64,000 nt of DNA from Anomaloglossus baeobatrachus (Eukaryota > Chordata > Amphibia > Anura > Aromobatidae): NCBI RefSeq assembly GCF_048569485.1, contig NC_134361.1, positions 175,281,958-175,345,957 of the forward strand. The letters run 5' to 3'. This document shows, in pieces, positions 34,560-45,880 of the stretch; the first letter of the stretch is position 1; each line of letters opens with the position of its first letter. A program made the position numbers and the translations under genes. The notes below the pieces were generated by a model that worked only from the letters and a program-made list of their open reading frames with translations, was not told where the DNA came from and ran no database searches.

Positions 34560-34843
34560 CACAAAAGTAGCGGTTTTTTTGCCCAGAGATGCCGATTTGG
34601 TGCTGAAATTTTGACACCTTATTTCTGCACCATTCTACACCTACTGGCAAAAAAAAAAAATCGCATCACTGCTGCATCATACCTCATGCAGTTTTGATGC
34701 AGTTTTTTGCCAGAAAGTTTAGATTGAGTGCATGAATATGGTGTACAAATTTCAGCACCAAATTTGCATCTCTTGGCAGAAAAATGCAAAAAAAATTACT
34801 TTCTTCCAGGAGATGCAAATTTAATGCTGAAATCTGGTGCAGA
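34560..34843. repeat. Degenerate tandem repeat, left half
   Basis: Variants of tttgcatctcctggcaga and ggtgctgaaattttg alternate about every 55-65 bp. The right half continues at 40643-40905 beyond the Ty3/gypsy insertion. Confidence 0.7.
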
Positions 34844-34848
34844 CATTT

Positions 34849-35664
34849 TGTTAGGACCAGGATGACGGGTAGGCCCAGGAGGTGGATCCACTGGACTGAG
34901 CACCCCACCGAGGGCAAGGTGCCCGGTAGCCGGAGCACTACGGGTAGCAGGACAGTCCATTCAGAGGAGTGGAGTGTAGAAGTCCCTGGGACCACGGAGT
35001 CTCTGAAGGTAGTCCGGGTGACGGAGCTCAGGTTCGGAAGCCGGGATGATGTCAGGCAGAATCCGGAACCAGCTGAGCGGGGAGGTCGGTCACCACACGG
35101 ATCCAGGGATCGGAGACGGTAGGGACTGACGAGATGGCGGACAGTCACCGTTCGGAGTTCTGGAATCGTCAGGACCGGTTGGCGAGACAGGAGCGGCTCT
35201 ACAAGAGAGATAGGTGAGTACGGGACAAGGCACAGGGGGACCTGACTCCTAGCTTAGCAAATACGAAGAACAGGCCCCGCCCACTTGGAAAGGAACCCCC
35301 TATATACCCTGTACCTGAATCTTCAATATCCTGTTGGAGGATGCTGGCCCTTTAAGAGAATGACCGCGCGCGCGCGCCCTAATGCGCATGCGCGAGGCCC
35401 GGGTTCCAGAAGCCAGAGCAGGAAGCGGTGCACAGGAGGCAGGAGTGCCGGGCTGGCTCAGCGTTGCAGACGGGCGCCGGGAGCGGGGGACCGGGTTGCC
35501 TGGAGGACGCAGGTGAGGGAGCATGGAGGCTGTGGAGCGGGGGACCGGGGAGCATAGCACGGGAGCGGTGGAGCGTGACATGGGAGCGGGGAAGCGTGGC
35601 AGGGGAGCCGGGGAGCGTGGCAGGGGAGCCGGGGAGCGTGGCACGGGAGCTGGGGAGCGTGACA
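34849..35664 (-). repeat. Ty3/gypsy 3' LTR (left)
   Basis: 816 bp, TGTTAGGACC...GCGTGACA. GC-rich, with a tandem ggggagcgtggcacgggagc block near its right edge. Confidence 0.93.
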
Positions 35665-35699
35665 GTACCCCCTCCCCCACGCCCCCCTCCCCGCAACCG

Positions 35700-36990
35700 G
35701 GACAGGAAGGCACGTATCAGGGGAGTACCCACATTCTCCCGGGGTTCCCAGGACCTATCCTCAGGTCCATACCCAGCCCAGTCCACCAGGAAGAACTGTC
35801 GGCCCCGCACGGTCTTCATGGCCATGATATCCCTTACCGCATAGATGTCATCGTCAGCAATAGGAGGAGGAGCAGAACTGGCATCAGCGGAGAAGGGACC
35901 AAGGACAACCGTCTTGAGCAGGGAGACGTGGAAGGAGTTGGGTATCCTCATCGTGGCCGGGAGCTGCAGCTTGTAGGAGACCTCATTGATCTTGCCGATG
36001 ACTTTAAACGGCCCGATGTATCGAGGACCCAGCTTGTACGATGGTAGCTTCAATCGGACATATTTGGAAGCAAGCCAGACCAGATCTGGAGAGAAACACG
36101 GGGGATCCAGACGCCTCTTGTCCGCGTGTCTCTTCATCTGCAGGGAAGCGCGTCCAAGGGACGTCTTGACAGAGTCCCAAATTGTTGAAAAGTCACGGAC
36201 TACGGTATCAGCAGCAGGAACATCCGAGGAAGAAGATACAGGTAATGGGACGGAAGGCTGAAGTCCGTAAACGACATGGAAGGGAGAGCTGGAGGAGGAC
36301 TCACTGATGTGATGGTTATGGGAGAATTCAGCCCAAGGAAGGAGTGTGGACCAATCGTCGTGATGGGTGTTAACATAGTGACGCAAGAAGGAGGTCAGGA
36401 TCTGATTGACTTGTTCCACTTGGCCATTCGACTGAGGATGGTAGGCCGAAGAAAAGTCCAGAGCCACTCCCAGATGTTTGCAGAGAGCCCTCCAGAAGCG
36501 CGAGGTAAACTGAGTTCCTCTGTTGGACACAATGTGTGAGGGAAAGCCATGCAACCGGAAGATATGCTGTATGTAGGCGTCAGCGAGCTCCTGGGCAGAG
36601 GGCAGTCCAGCCATAGGGACGAAATGAGCCATTTTGGAGAAACGGTCCACCACGACCCATATGACCGTGTGTCCGGAGGACAAGGGCTAGTCTGTAATAA
36701 AGTCCATTGCAATGTGTTGCCACGGAACGGAGGGAATTGGCAGCGGCAGAAGACGACCATATGGCAGGTGTTTGGGCGTCTTGTTCCGGGCACAAGAGGA
36801 GCAGGCTGAGACAAAAGACGCGACGTCTGTGCGAAGGGATGGCCACCAAAAGTGACGTACAATTGTACTCCATGTTCTCTTCTGACCAGCATGGCCGGCT
36901 ATTTTCGAGGCATGGCCCCAGTGCAAGACTTTTTGTCTGTCAGTTTCAGAGACATAGACATAGGTCATAGGTCTTCCCGGGCGGTATCTG
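35700..36990 (-). pseudogene. Integrase with chromodomain (fossil pol part)
   Basis: Integrase core-like sequence (WVVVDRFSKMAHFVPM, AYHPQSNGQVEQVN) is followed by a chromodomain at about 35700-35860 (YAVRDIMAMK, FLVDWAGYGPEDRSWEP). The chromodomain is the hallmark of chromoviruses, where it steers integration toward chromatin marks. Zinc-finger-like N-terminus lies near 36890-36960. Fossil. Confidence 0.9.
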
Positions 36991-37049
36991 GGCCAGAGAG
37001 ACAGGAGCCACCGGAATGACTTTACTTGGGCAGAAGATGGGCTGGTATG

Positions 37050-38310
37050 TCTCCTCCTCCTGTTCCACGGGCACGAATGACCTGGACAAGGCATCTGCTC
37101 GCACATTCTTTTCCGCGGGCCGAAAATGGAGCTGAAAATCGAACCTGGCAAAGAACAAGGACCACCTGGCTTGTCGTGGGTTCAGTCGCTGAGCAGACCG
37201 CAGGTATTCCAGGTTCTTGTGGTCCGTGTAAATGATCACGGGGTACACTGCTCCCTCCAGAAGGTAGCGCCATTCCTCCAGAGCCAGTTTGACTGCTAAT
37301 AGCTCTCGGTCACCGATGGTGTAGTTGCGTTCAGGCGCTGAGAAGCTCTTGGAGAAGAAACCGCAAGTGACCTTCTTCCCGGTGGAGGACATCTGTATGA
37401 GCACTGCCCCGGCCCCAGAGGAGGAGGCATCCACCTCCAAGGTGAACTGTCGGTTTAACTCAGGACGGTGGAGCACAGGAGAGGAAGCAAATGCCCGCTT
37501 CAGGGAGCCAAACGCGGCGTCGGCCGCAGGTGACCAGTCCTTCGGATTAGCTCCCTTCTTGGTCAAGGCAGAGAGAGGCGCAGTCAGGGCAGAGAAGTGA
37601 GGGATGAACTGACGGTAATAGTTCGCAAAGCCAAGAAAATGTTGCCTTCAGTCCGGAAGGAGGGGGCCAGTTGAGAATGGAAGAGACCTTCTCCGGGTCC
37701 ATCTGCAGGCCGGTATCGGAGATTACGTAACCCAGGAAGGGAAGAGAAGACTGCTCGAAGACACACTTCTCGTACTTGGCGTACAGGCGATTCTCTCTAA
37801 GCCTTTGTAGTACCAGATGCACGTTCTCTCTGTGGGTCTGGAGGTCCGGAGAGAAGACCAGGATGTCATCCAAATATACCACCACACAGACGTAGAGAAG
37901 GTCCCGGAACACGTCGTTCACTAGTTCTTGAAAGACTGCCGGTGCGTTACCCGAAGGGCATCACACAATACTCGTAATGCCCATCGCGAGTGTTAAATGC
38001 GGTCTTCCATTCGTCCCCAGAGCAGATGCGGACCAGGTTGTAGGCACCACGAAGATCCAACTTGGTAAACAAACGAGCTCCTCTAAGCCGATCAAACAAT
38101 TCGGGGATGAGCGGCAGGGGGTATTTATTCTTTACAGTGATTTGATTCAATCCCCGGTAGTCAATGCAGGGGCGCAGGTCGCCCTCTTTCTTCTTAACGA
38201 AGAAGAAGCCTGCTCCAGCAGGAGAGGAGGATCTCCGGATGAATCCCCTTGCCAGGTTCTCAGTGATGTAGGCAGACATGGCCCTTGTTTCAGCAGGGGA
38301 CAAAGGATAT
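37050..38310 (-). pseudogene. Reverse transcriptase and RNase H (fossil pol part)
   Basis: RT region at about 37600-38300 shows [28 protein letters not shown] and a YLDD active-site motif; RNase H at about 37050-37530 shows LEVDASSSGAGAVL and YTDHKNLEYL. Family: Ty3/gypsy. Fossil. Confidence 0.92.
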
Positions 38311-38639
38311 ATCCGTCCTCGAGGTGGTGTGGTTCCCGGGAGTAGGTCTCAAAGACGTCCGCGAAGGACCAATAGGCCGAAGGCAGTCCTGGTAGGGACT
38401 CCGGGACCGGAGGTCGTCGGATGGGCTGTATGGACTTCAGGCAGTTCTCGTGGCAAGAGGGACCCCATCGGGTAATTTCGCCAGCACGCCAGCTGACCGA
38501 CGGTTCGTGTGTCCATAACCAGGGGAGTCCCAGCAGGATTTGATGAGACATGTGCGGGAGGACGTAGAGAGTGATTTTCTCGGTGTGCAGGGCACCGATA
38601 CGTAGTACTACAGGCTTGGTGATCCAAGAGATGGTGTCA

Positions 38640-39806
38640 GAGAGGGGTCTCCCGTCTACAGAGGCAATCACGAGGGGTTTGTCGAGTGGAGTAACAGGCA
38701 TCTGGTACTTGTCCACCGTGGCCTGCTGGATGAAATTGCCTGCTGCCCCGGAATCGAGGTACGCCTCCGCCGTGAACCGCATCTCTCCCCCTGTCACTTG
38801 AACAGTCCACGTAACCGGGTCTGAGAGAGTTCCAGTACCTAGGGTGGCCTCTCTTACCAACCCTAGGCTTTGGAGTTTCCCGGCCTCTCTGGACAGGAAC
38901 GTAGCAGGTGTGTGCCCTCTCCGCAGTAGAAGCAGAGGCCCTTGGCGAGCCGTTCTGCTCGGCGTTGTTCGGACTGCCGCAAACTGTCAATCTGCATGGG
39001 CTCGTGGACAGAGACACCAGACGCCGCCGACTGAAGTACGGCGGGCTTCTGCGGAGGAGAGGAATGCCGTATCCGGACGTCTCTCGCGGGACACCTCTTT
39101 GGATTGTTCCTGAAATCGGAGGTCCATGCGGGTGGCTAGTGCGATCAGGGCATCCAGGGTGGAAGGAACATCGCGGCCGGCCAGCTCGTCCTTAATATGA
39201 CCGGAGAGTCCTTCCCAGAAGGCGGCAGTTAGGGCCTCATTGTTCCACCCTAATTCAGAGGCCAAGGTGCGGAAGCGGATGGCATATTGACCCACCGTCA
39301 AGGTCCCCTGACGTAGCCTGAGGAGTGATGAGGCGGACGCGGCGGCACGTCCGGGTTCATCAAAGGTGGTTCTAAACGCCTGCAGGAACTCCTGGATGTT
39401 AGTAGTTACAGGGTCCTCCTTCTCCCACAAGGGGTTCATCCAGGCCAGTGCCTCACCCTCTAGATCGGACATCACAAACGCCACCTTGGCTTGATCGGAG
39501 GCAAACAGATGCGGAAGCAGCTTAAAGTGGAGGGAGCACTGGTTCAAGAATCCTCTGCAGGTCTTAGGATCTCCGGCATACCGGGGTGGAGAGGCCAAGC
39601 GGAGTTTAGAGGCTTCCGGTTAAGCTGCCACGGGAGCTGTGGACGTGGACTGTGATGCCAGGGACGTGGCTGTTGCTTGCAGCGTATTCAGACGGGTGTC
39701 CACTGAGGTCATGAAGGCTAGCATTCCGGATTGGGTCTCGCGTTGTCGTCCGAGTTCCTGCTGCAATCCGGCCAGCTGGGACGCTAGTGCTTCGGCGGGA
39801 TCCATG
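38640..39806 (-). pseudogene. Gag-like and protease region (fossil)
   Basis: Gag-like capsid region at about 39000-39600 (PPRYAGDPKTCRGFLNQCS, FRTLASELGWNNEALTAAF) is followed by a protease region at about 38640-38850 with DSGA. Typical of sushi/chromovirus Gag. Fossil. Confidence 0.88.
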
Positions 39807-39818
39807 GTCTGTTCTTAC

Positions 39819-40637
39819 TGTTAGGACTAGGATGGCGGGTAGGCCCAGGAGGTGGATCCACTGGACTGAGCACCCCACCGAGGGCAAGGTGCCCGGTATC
39901 CGGAGCACTACGGGTAGCAGGACAGTCCGTTCAGAGGAGTGGAGTGTAGAAGTCCCTGGGACCACGGAGTCTCTGAAGGTAGTCCGGGTGACGGAGCTCA
40001 GGTTCGGAGGCCGGGATGATGTCAGGCAGAATTCGGAACCAGCTGAGCGGGGAAGTCGGTCACCACACGGATCCAGGGATCGGAGACGGTAGGGACTGAC
40101 GAGATGGCGGACAGTCACCATTCGGAGTTCTGGAACCGTCAGGACCGGTTGGCAAGACAGGAGCGGCTCTACAAGAGAGATAGGTGAGTACGGGACAAGG
40201 CACAGGGGGACCTGACTCCTAGCTTAGCAAACACGAAGAACAGGCCCCGCCCACTTGGAAAGGAACCCCCTATATACCCTGTACCTGAATCTTCAATATC
40301 CTGTTGGAGGATGCTGGCCCTTTAAGAAAGGGTCAATGACCGCGCGTGCGCCCTAATGCGCATGCGCGAGGCCCGGGTTCCAGAAGCCAGAGCAGGAAGC
40401 GGTGCACAGGAGGCAGGAGTGCCGGGCTGGCTCAGCGTTGCAGACAGGCGCCGGGAGCGGGGACCGGGTTGCCTGGAGGACGCAGGTGAGGGAGCATGGA
40501 GGCTGTGGAGCGGGGGACCGGGGAGCATGGCACGGGAGCGGCGGAGCGTGATATGGGAGCGGGGAAGCGTGGCAGGGGAGCAATGGAGCGTGGCAGGGGA
40601 GCCGGGGAGCGTGGCACGGGAGCTGGGGAGCGTGACA
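39819..40637 (-). repeat. Ty3/gypsy 5' LTR (right)
   Basis: 819 bp, TGTTAGGACTAGG...GCGTGACA; pairs with the LTR at 34849-35664. Confidence 0.93.
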
Positions 40638-40642
40638 CATTT

Positions 40643-40905
40643 CAGCAGCACATTTACACCTGGCAGAACACTGCATTAAAACTGCGGCAAAAACTGCAGC
40701 AAAAAAAAAAAAAATCGTAAAAAAAAAGCATTTTTTTGCCAAGAGGTGTAGATTGAGTGCAGGAATATGGAATGTAATCATCAAATTTGAATGTCTTGGC
40801 CTAAAAATGCAAAAAAAAATATTCTGCCAGAAGGTGCAAATTTGGTGCTGAAATCTGATGCAGATGATTTCAGCGCCAAATGTGCATCTCCTGGCATAAA
40901 CACCC
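40643..40905. repeat. Degenerate tandem repeat, right half
   Basis: Continuation of 34560-34843 (tttggtgctgaaatctga, gtgcatctcctggcat), split by the Ty3/gypsy element. Confidence 0.7.
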
Positions 40906-41355
40906 CTGCAGGTCCAACGTAATCCACATGAGGTCGCTACATCACATGCGAGCGGTCATAGAGCATGACTGCCCGCTGTGAGGTCAGAGAGAGACTGAGC
41001 CGTGATGACTGGTTGCAGGCAGACGCTGTCAAAGGCTGGAGGCACGTCTGAATGCAACCAATCACAGAGGCCAGGCCAGCCGGTGAGCGGGGAAAGCTGT
41101 GCATATGAAATGAGCGGCCCAGGGAGGCCACAAGAGCCGCACGGGACCAGCGTACAGCAGCGACGGAGCCTCTTTAAGTATTAAGCGCTCGTGTCATTCT
41201 CATTTTTTTATTTTTCCTTTTATTTTTTTTTTTTAATTTCTTGAGTGCCGGATCAGGATCAAACAGCCAAAATCCCAGGCCTGGGAGCCGGGCACCTTTG
41301 AAACCGCGCGGATCCGGACTTTTACAGTCCGGGTCTGCCAATCCCTAGTCAGCAG

Positions 41356-42309
41356 CAGTGCCAGTGTGTTTGATCAGTATAATCGTGTACCTAAAAAAAA
41401 AAGAGAACTCAGTGTCTGTCAGAAACAGTGTGCTTGCTTATCATATGTTGTAACTGTACTGAGTTTTTGCATTTTTTTGTGCAATTTTTTATTGTGAAGG
41501 GGGAATAATTGTGTTTTAAAAATACAAAAGAGAATAAATCAAAAGGCAGATGTTCATTTTTTACTGTCTATCTCACAGAGTGGTGCATGCGTCACAAACT
41601 GTTTATTTTGCACACCTGTTTTACTAGTCAAATTTCACGCCTCACTTATAGAGGCCTCATCTGTGCACCCACTTACATCACATTTCTTGTTACATTCTTT
41701 ATGAAAAATTCAAAGAATTGTCTTTAAAAAATAGCAAAAGGTAAAAAAAAATCCAGACGTTTAACTGTTCGTGTCTGATTTTGCACACCTGTTTTACTAC
41801 CCTAATTTGACACCCGTAAACACCACACCAATATTACAGCATGTTGCTGCATTTCGTTTTATGGACGTTGTGAGGAGCTGGCCACAAACTAAAGACTATT
41901 GGACTTTTTCCAGCACAGAGTTTGATTTGTTTGCTTTTGACAAGGTTTCTCAGGGGCTTCCATTGAGTCATTGTTCTTGCTTTTACAGAGTGTCAACCCC
42001 AGCCTGTCTCCATAGACTCTAACATAATCAGGCCTACAGTAGGATTCATTGTCCTGATCTGGTGGGGGGGTTGTGCTTCTTTGTTCATCTATACTGGGGG
42101 CTTCCCCATTATACAGCTTTTTGGACTGGGTTTGAGCTTGATGTAGAAAATGTCTAAGGGGTGGGTGTGATGAGTACTTCCAGGTGGCTGATCCTATTGA
42201 GGTACAACAATAAGCCACTTCTTTGGTTAGTGAGGGAGTTGGTGCTGAGATTTGGAGGGGTGAGGATCTGTTGTTGCGGTCAGAGCCTGGTGCCCACGAA
42301 TGGACTATA
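41356..42309. other. Intergenic, no gene seen
   Basis: Short chance frames only; no element terminus recognised. Confidence 0.4.
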
Positions 42310-42855
42310 GAGTTTGGAGCTGGATACCCGTGCTACAGTTGTGATATCCATCATCTGGAGGAGTATAAGGACTTATGTTGCTAGCTGTAGTTGGATACAT
42401 GTGTAACGTTTGTGGTATTCGTCGTCTGGAGGAGCATAAGGACTATTGTTGCCGTCTGGAGCTGGAAACACGCGCTACGGTTGTGATAGCCGTCATCTGG
42501 AGGAGCATAAGGACTATTGTTGCCCACTGTAGTTGGATACACGTGCAGCAGTTGTAGTATCCATCATCTGGAGGAGAATAAGGACTATTGTTGCCCACTG
42601 TAGTTGGATACACGTGCAACAGTTGTAGTATCCATCATCTGGAGGAGAATAAGGACTATTGTTGCCCACTGTAGTTGGATACACGTGCAACAGTTGTAGT
42701 ATCCATCATCTGGAGGAGAATAAGGACTATTGTTGCCCACTGTAGTTGGATACACGTGCAACAGTTGAGGTATCCATCATCTCGAGGAGCATAAGGACTA
42801 TTGTTGCCAGCTGGAGTTGGAAAAGCAGGCTACGGTTGTAATAACTGTCATCTGG
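42310..42855. repeat. 71-bp tandem repeat, about 7.5 copies
   Basis: Unit ttggatacacgtgcaaca ... ctattgttgcccactgtag; starts at 42533, 42604, 42675 and 42746 with exact 71-bp spacing. The four central copies are almost identical, the outer ones diverged. Confidence 0.93.
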
Positions 42856-43186
42856 AGGCCCATAAGATCTATGGTTGATGTAAAATCGTGTACGGAAAAA
42901 ATAAAAATTGTTGCACCATTAACCTGCCTAGGTGAATAATACAAGCCACAACCTCAGATCCTCACATACGTGTACCTACAAACCTAGAATTTCTTGTGAC
43001 TTACTTTTTAGCAAATGGGGCTGGGCTGGGCATATCATTGGTGCAACCTATGCAGCCAAACCTGGGCCCAAGAGATCTTGGGCATTCCACATCCAGAGCA
43101 GGTGAAATTGTGCATTATGATGAGCAAAGGGCCCATAATCGGTCTTTGCACCGGAGCCTCTTCTGTCTATGTCTACCAGTGAAGGG
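42856..43186. other. Intergenic, no gene seen
   Basis: No gene or clear repeat end. Confidence 0.35.
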
Positions 43187-43628
43187 ACAAGCAAGAGAAA
43201 CTGGAAAGACAATAAGCATAATAGGGTTTTATATAAGACACAGGGAGACAAAAGGCAGTAGTGCTCACCTGGTGAAGTCCCAACCCCTGTAAGAGCTTAG
43301 GAAAGGTTGCTGCAGATCCACAATGGGGAGAACATATGAGGCTGGAGACGAGTAGCTAAAAAATCTATGCTGTCATTGGTTCAGTGATGAGTTGGAGACA
43401 AGAAATTTTGAAATGTAGTATATTGGTCAACAAGTCTCGAAGTGGCACTCTTCTTCATCAGGACAAACTACGAAGACCCATCATTGTAGTTGGTCCTGAT
43501 GAAGAAGTGTATCACTTTCAAACACGTTGAGCAATAAACCACATTTCAATATTTCTTGTCTCCAACTCACCACTAAATCATTGGCAGCGCAGATTCTTAA
43601 CCCACTCGTCTCCAGCCTCATATGTTTG
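43187..43628. repeat. Palindromic element with paired hammerhead-like cores
   Basis: Inverted arms 43332-43470 and 43490-43628 (outer aacatatgaggctggagac / gtctccagcctcatatgtt). Each arm carries CTGATGAAGAAG followed by a short hairpin and a GAAAC-like box (GAGAC on the minus strand near 43433; CAAAC on the plus strand near 43511). A possible 11-12-bp duplication, ccagtgaaggg (43176-43186) and ccagtgaaaggg (43629-43640), bounds it. The core strings are degenerate. Confidence 0.6.
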
Positions 43629-43640
43629 CCAGTGAAAGGG

Positions 43641-44169
43641 TGCATAATTGGGGATGATAATCCATAAAGGCATGGCTGGGGGAGTTTTCTAAGGAGAACT
43701 TGACCATAAAACTAACAAAGCCCTTTGGGATGAACTAGACTGGAGATTGCAAAACAATCCCTCTTGTCCATCATCAGTGTCTGACCATGCAAATCTAGAT
43801 AAAGTATATAAAATAAGCAAAAACTCCAACAGACACCCTCCGTAATCTTGTAGAAAGCCTTCCCACAAAAATGGAAGCTGTTACAGCTGTAAAGGGGGAA
43901 AGCTCTCCATATTTATGCCTATAAATTTAGCATGAGATTTCATAAAAGGTGTAATGTTTGTAGGTAGTCCAATCATTTTGGCCATATAGTATATACAGTA
44001 TCTGGGTAATATATAGAGAAAACTAGAGAAGACAAGGAGTTAGGGATGGCACTCTCATTAGTCTTGTTACACATGGGTACCAGCCTCCACAATCATGAGT
44101 GATCATTTCTCTTTGGAAAGGTTCAGACATAGTTTGTTCACAACTCATGGGGGAATAGACCCCATCTTA
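43641..44169. other. Intergenic, no gene seen
   Basis: Nothing recognised. Confidence 0.4.
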
Positions 44170-44491
44170 TTAAGGCTAAGTTCACATTGCATTTTAGCCT
44201 ACGGTCAGTGGTTCCTTCATGGGTTATGTATGAACCCCTGGAAAATGGTATTCGGATGTTTGTGCTGATGAGGCAATTTGATATAATATTTGGCCATATC
44301 CACCTGTTTCAGTAGGGATCCAAGGCACAATCTACCACATCTTGGAACCCATCTCGAATACGGTCAAAAATGATGTCCAGTAGAGCACAAATTGACTCCA
44401 TCTACGTCATTACAACCAATGGCCCCTCGTCAACGTAAGCCCCAAAGGAGCCACTGACCACAAACGAAAATGCAATGGGAACAAAGCCTTA
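44170..44491. mobile_element. MITE
   Basis: Left TTAAGGCTAAGTTCACATTG, right inverted GCAATGGGAACAAAGCCTTA; arms continue (gtcagtggttcctt / aggagccactgac). Non-coding. Confidence 0.75.
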
Positions 44492-45082
44492 CTTTTTTCG
44501 GAGTGCTTCATTGCTTGGCAATATATATAATAACAGAGCTAAAGGATAAAGTGACCATAAATAGGTAACTAATGAATGAAGGAACATGTATCAGCTGTGT
44601 ATTATCAGCGTTAAAGCCTTAATTATACACATATAGAAATTACTACCAAAACATAAATATTAAGTGTATATATTGGTTAGATGATTAACTTCAAATACTA
44701 AGTCAATATATTCATTTAGAATATTAAAACCTGTTAAGAGAGAAGGTTATACTATAGCAAGGACAAATAGATGAACAGATAAGTAAAGCTGTAAAGTGGA
44801 GTTCATATATTAGAGATATGTAGAAATCCAAGTATTTCAGTAATCATGTATCTCCCAAGTAGAAAGGTAAATAATCATAATCTATGTGCAAACATACACA
44901 TAGATACTAGTATAATCAACCATAAGGAGGGAACCATAAATTTATATTGCTGAATAACTAGACCCTAGAGCCATAAAGAGCTCAGTGCTTAATAAGGTAC
45001 ATACTGGAATTAGCACAAGAAATCAATGCAACAGGAGCACAAAGAATAGAAAGATGTTTATCTAAATTAGTATTTCCTACTG
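44492..45082. other. Intergenic, AT-rich, no gene seen
   Basis: Nothing recognised. Confidence 0.4.
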
Positions 45083-45087
45083 ATACG

Positions 45088-45126
45088 TACCTGACGAACG
45101 TTTCGCCGTCGCTTTTTCATAGGATA
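45088..45126 (-). ncRNA. Decayed hammerhead-like motif
   Basis: Minus strand: CTATGA (for CTGATGA), a GCGACGGC hairpin, GAAAC, GTTC, GTC, AGG. The GAAAC-four bases-GTC spacing equals that of the ribozymes at 10962-11004, but the first box and stem I are damaged. Confidence 0.35.
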
Positions 45127-45224
45127 AAAAAGGTTAGTAATTAACATTTACTATACGTCTATTTTGTGTTGCCATTATTTTTTCCTAAGACAATTTCTTT
45201 CTTTGGCATGTTAGTGTCACCATG

Positions 45225-45510
45225 GCTATGGGATAGTGGGGAACCAGGGCACCTAGGCTGTCCCTCAAGCTAGGGGTCTCTATAGTATCCCTAATCTCAG
45301 GGATACTTCTAATGGTGGGGATGTCTGAGTCTCCTTCCTGGCCCTGCTCCTGACCAGTCCTGATGTGTTTCCCTCTCCCTCCAGGGAGGGACGTGACGGG
45401 ACCAGAGTGTGATCATAAAACCCATAGATAAAGACAGACAGGGGAACACCAGAACTCTGTCACATAGCACACACTTGCAAAGGTAAAGACAATCAGAGAT
45501 TGGTTATGGG
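45225..45510 (-). mobile_element. LTR fragment
   Basis: Inverted relative of 8170-8660: tcctggccctgctcctgacc, agaactctgtcac. Fossil fragment; ends not resolved. Confidence 0.6.
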
Positions 45511-45876
45511 TCTTGGAAAATGGGGACACAAAACAAAAAACATGTTTTCTTTACAACGTTCATAATTATTGTAAATAACTATAATAATTAAGTTATACAA
45601 GTTTGGTGTCACCGTAATTGTACTTACTTGGAGAATCAAGTTGCTAGGTTGTTTAGCTTTTTTTCATCTTTTTTTTTTTCATTTTTCCCATTCTTAGCAC
45701 AATATATGGTAAAGTGAATGGTGTCATTCAAAACCACAAGTCATCGGACAGCTATCTCAAATGAAAGATAAAAAAAAGTTATAGCTTTTGGAAGATGGGG
45801 AGGAAAAATAAAACAAAACTGCAAAAATGAAAATTATTTGCATCTTTCAAGGGTTTATGCACTGCTCGGACAACCC
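45511..45876 (+). repeat. Fragment of the large interspersed repeat
   Basis: Resembles the part of the family at 15750-16150 (gacacaaaacaaa; aagtttggtgtcac; aaagtgaatggtgtcattc). Confidence 0.6.
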
Positions 45877-45880
45877 CCAG

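Larger units (their letters stand above)
34849..40637 (-). mobile_element. Ty3/gypsy chromovirus, full length, broken
   Basis: Two LTRs (34849-35664 and 39819-40637) bracket a 4.15-kb interior read on the minus strand; target duplication CATTT at 34844-34848 and 40638-40642. Parts in order on the minus strand: gag-like, protease, reverse transcriptase, RNase H, integrase and a C-terminal chromodomain, which places it in the chromovirus branch of Ty3/gypsy. A polypurine tract (minus strand, about 35665-35690) abuts the 3' LTR. No clear tRNA primer site was found by eye; the Tf1/sushi group is known for self-priming. Coding capacity is interrupted by several breaks (about half a dozen or more), so it is a fossil. 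The LTRs differ by about 2-3% by eye, implying a fairly young insertion. Confidence 0.93.
32012..41347. mobile_element. hAT-like element carrying several nested insertions
   Basis: Left terminus TAGAGATGGGCGGACTCG (32012), right terminus the inverted CGGGTCTGCCAATCCCTA (ending 41347). 8-mers gtctgcag (32004-32011) and gtcagcag (41348-41355) match at seven of eight, as expected for a hAT. No hAT transposase is visible, so it is non-autonomous. Of its 9.3 kb, at least 7.1 kb is inserted DNA: a MITE, an ERV-like solo LTR and a Ty3/gypsy element. The remaining body includes inverted blocks around 32270-32400 (caaccaatcacag, ggtgggtggggaaagc) that recur at 41030-41100. Confidence 0.7.

Noticed and set aside
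44255-44285. CTGATGAGGC inside a MITE as a hammerhead core
   Set aside because: No stem II and no GAAAC box follow.
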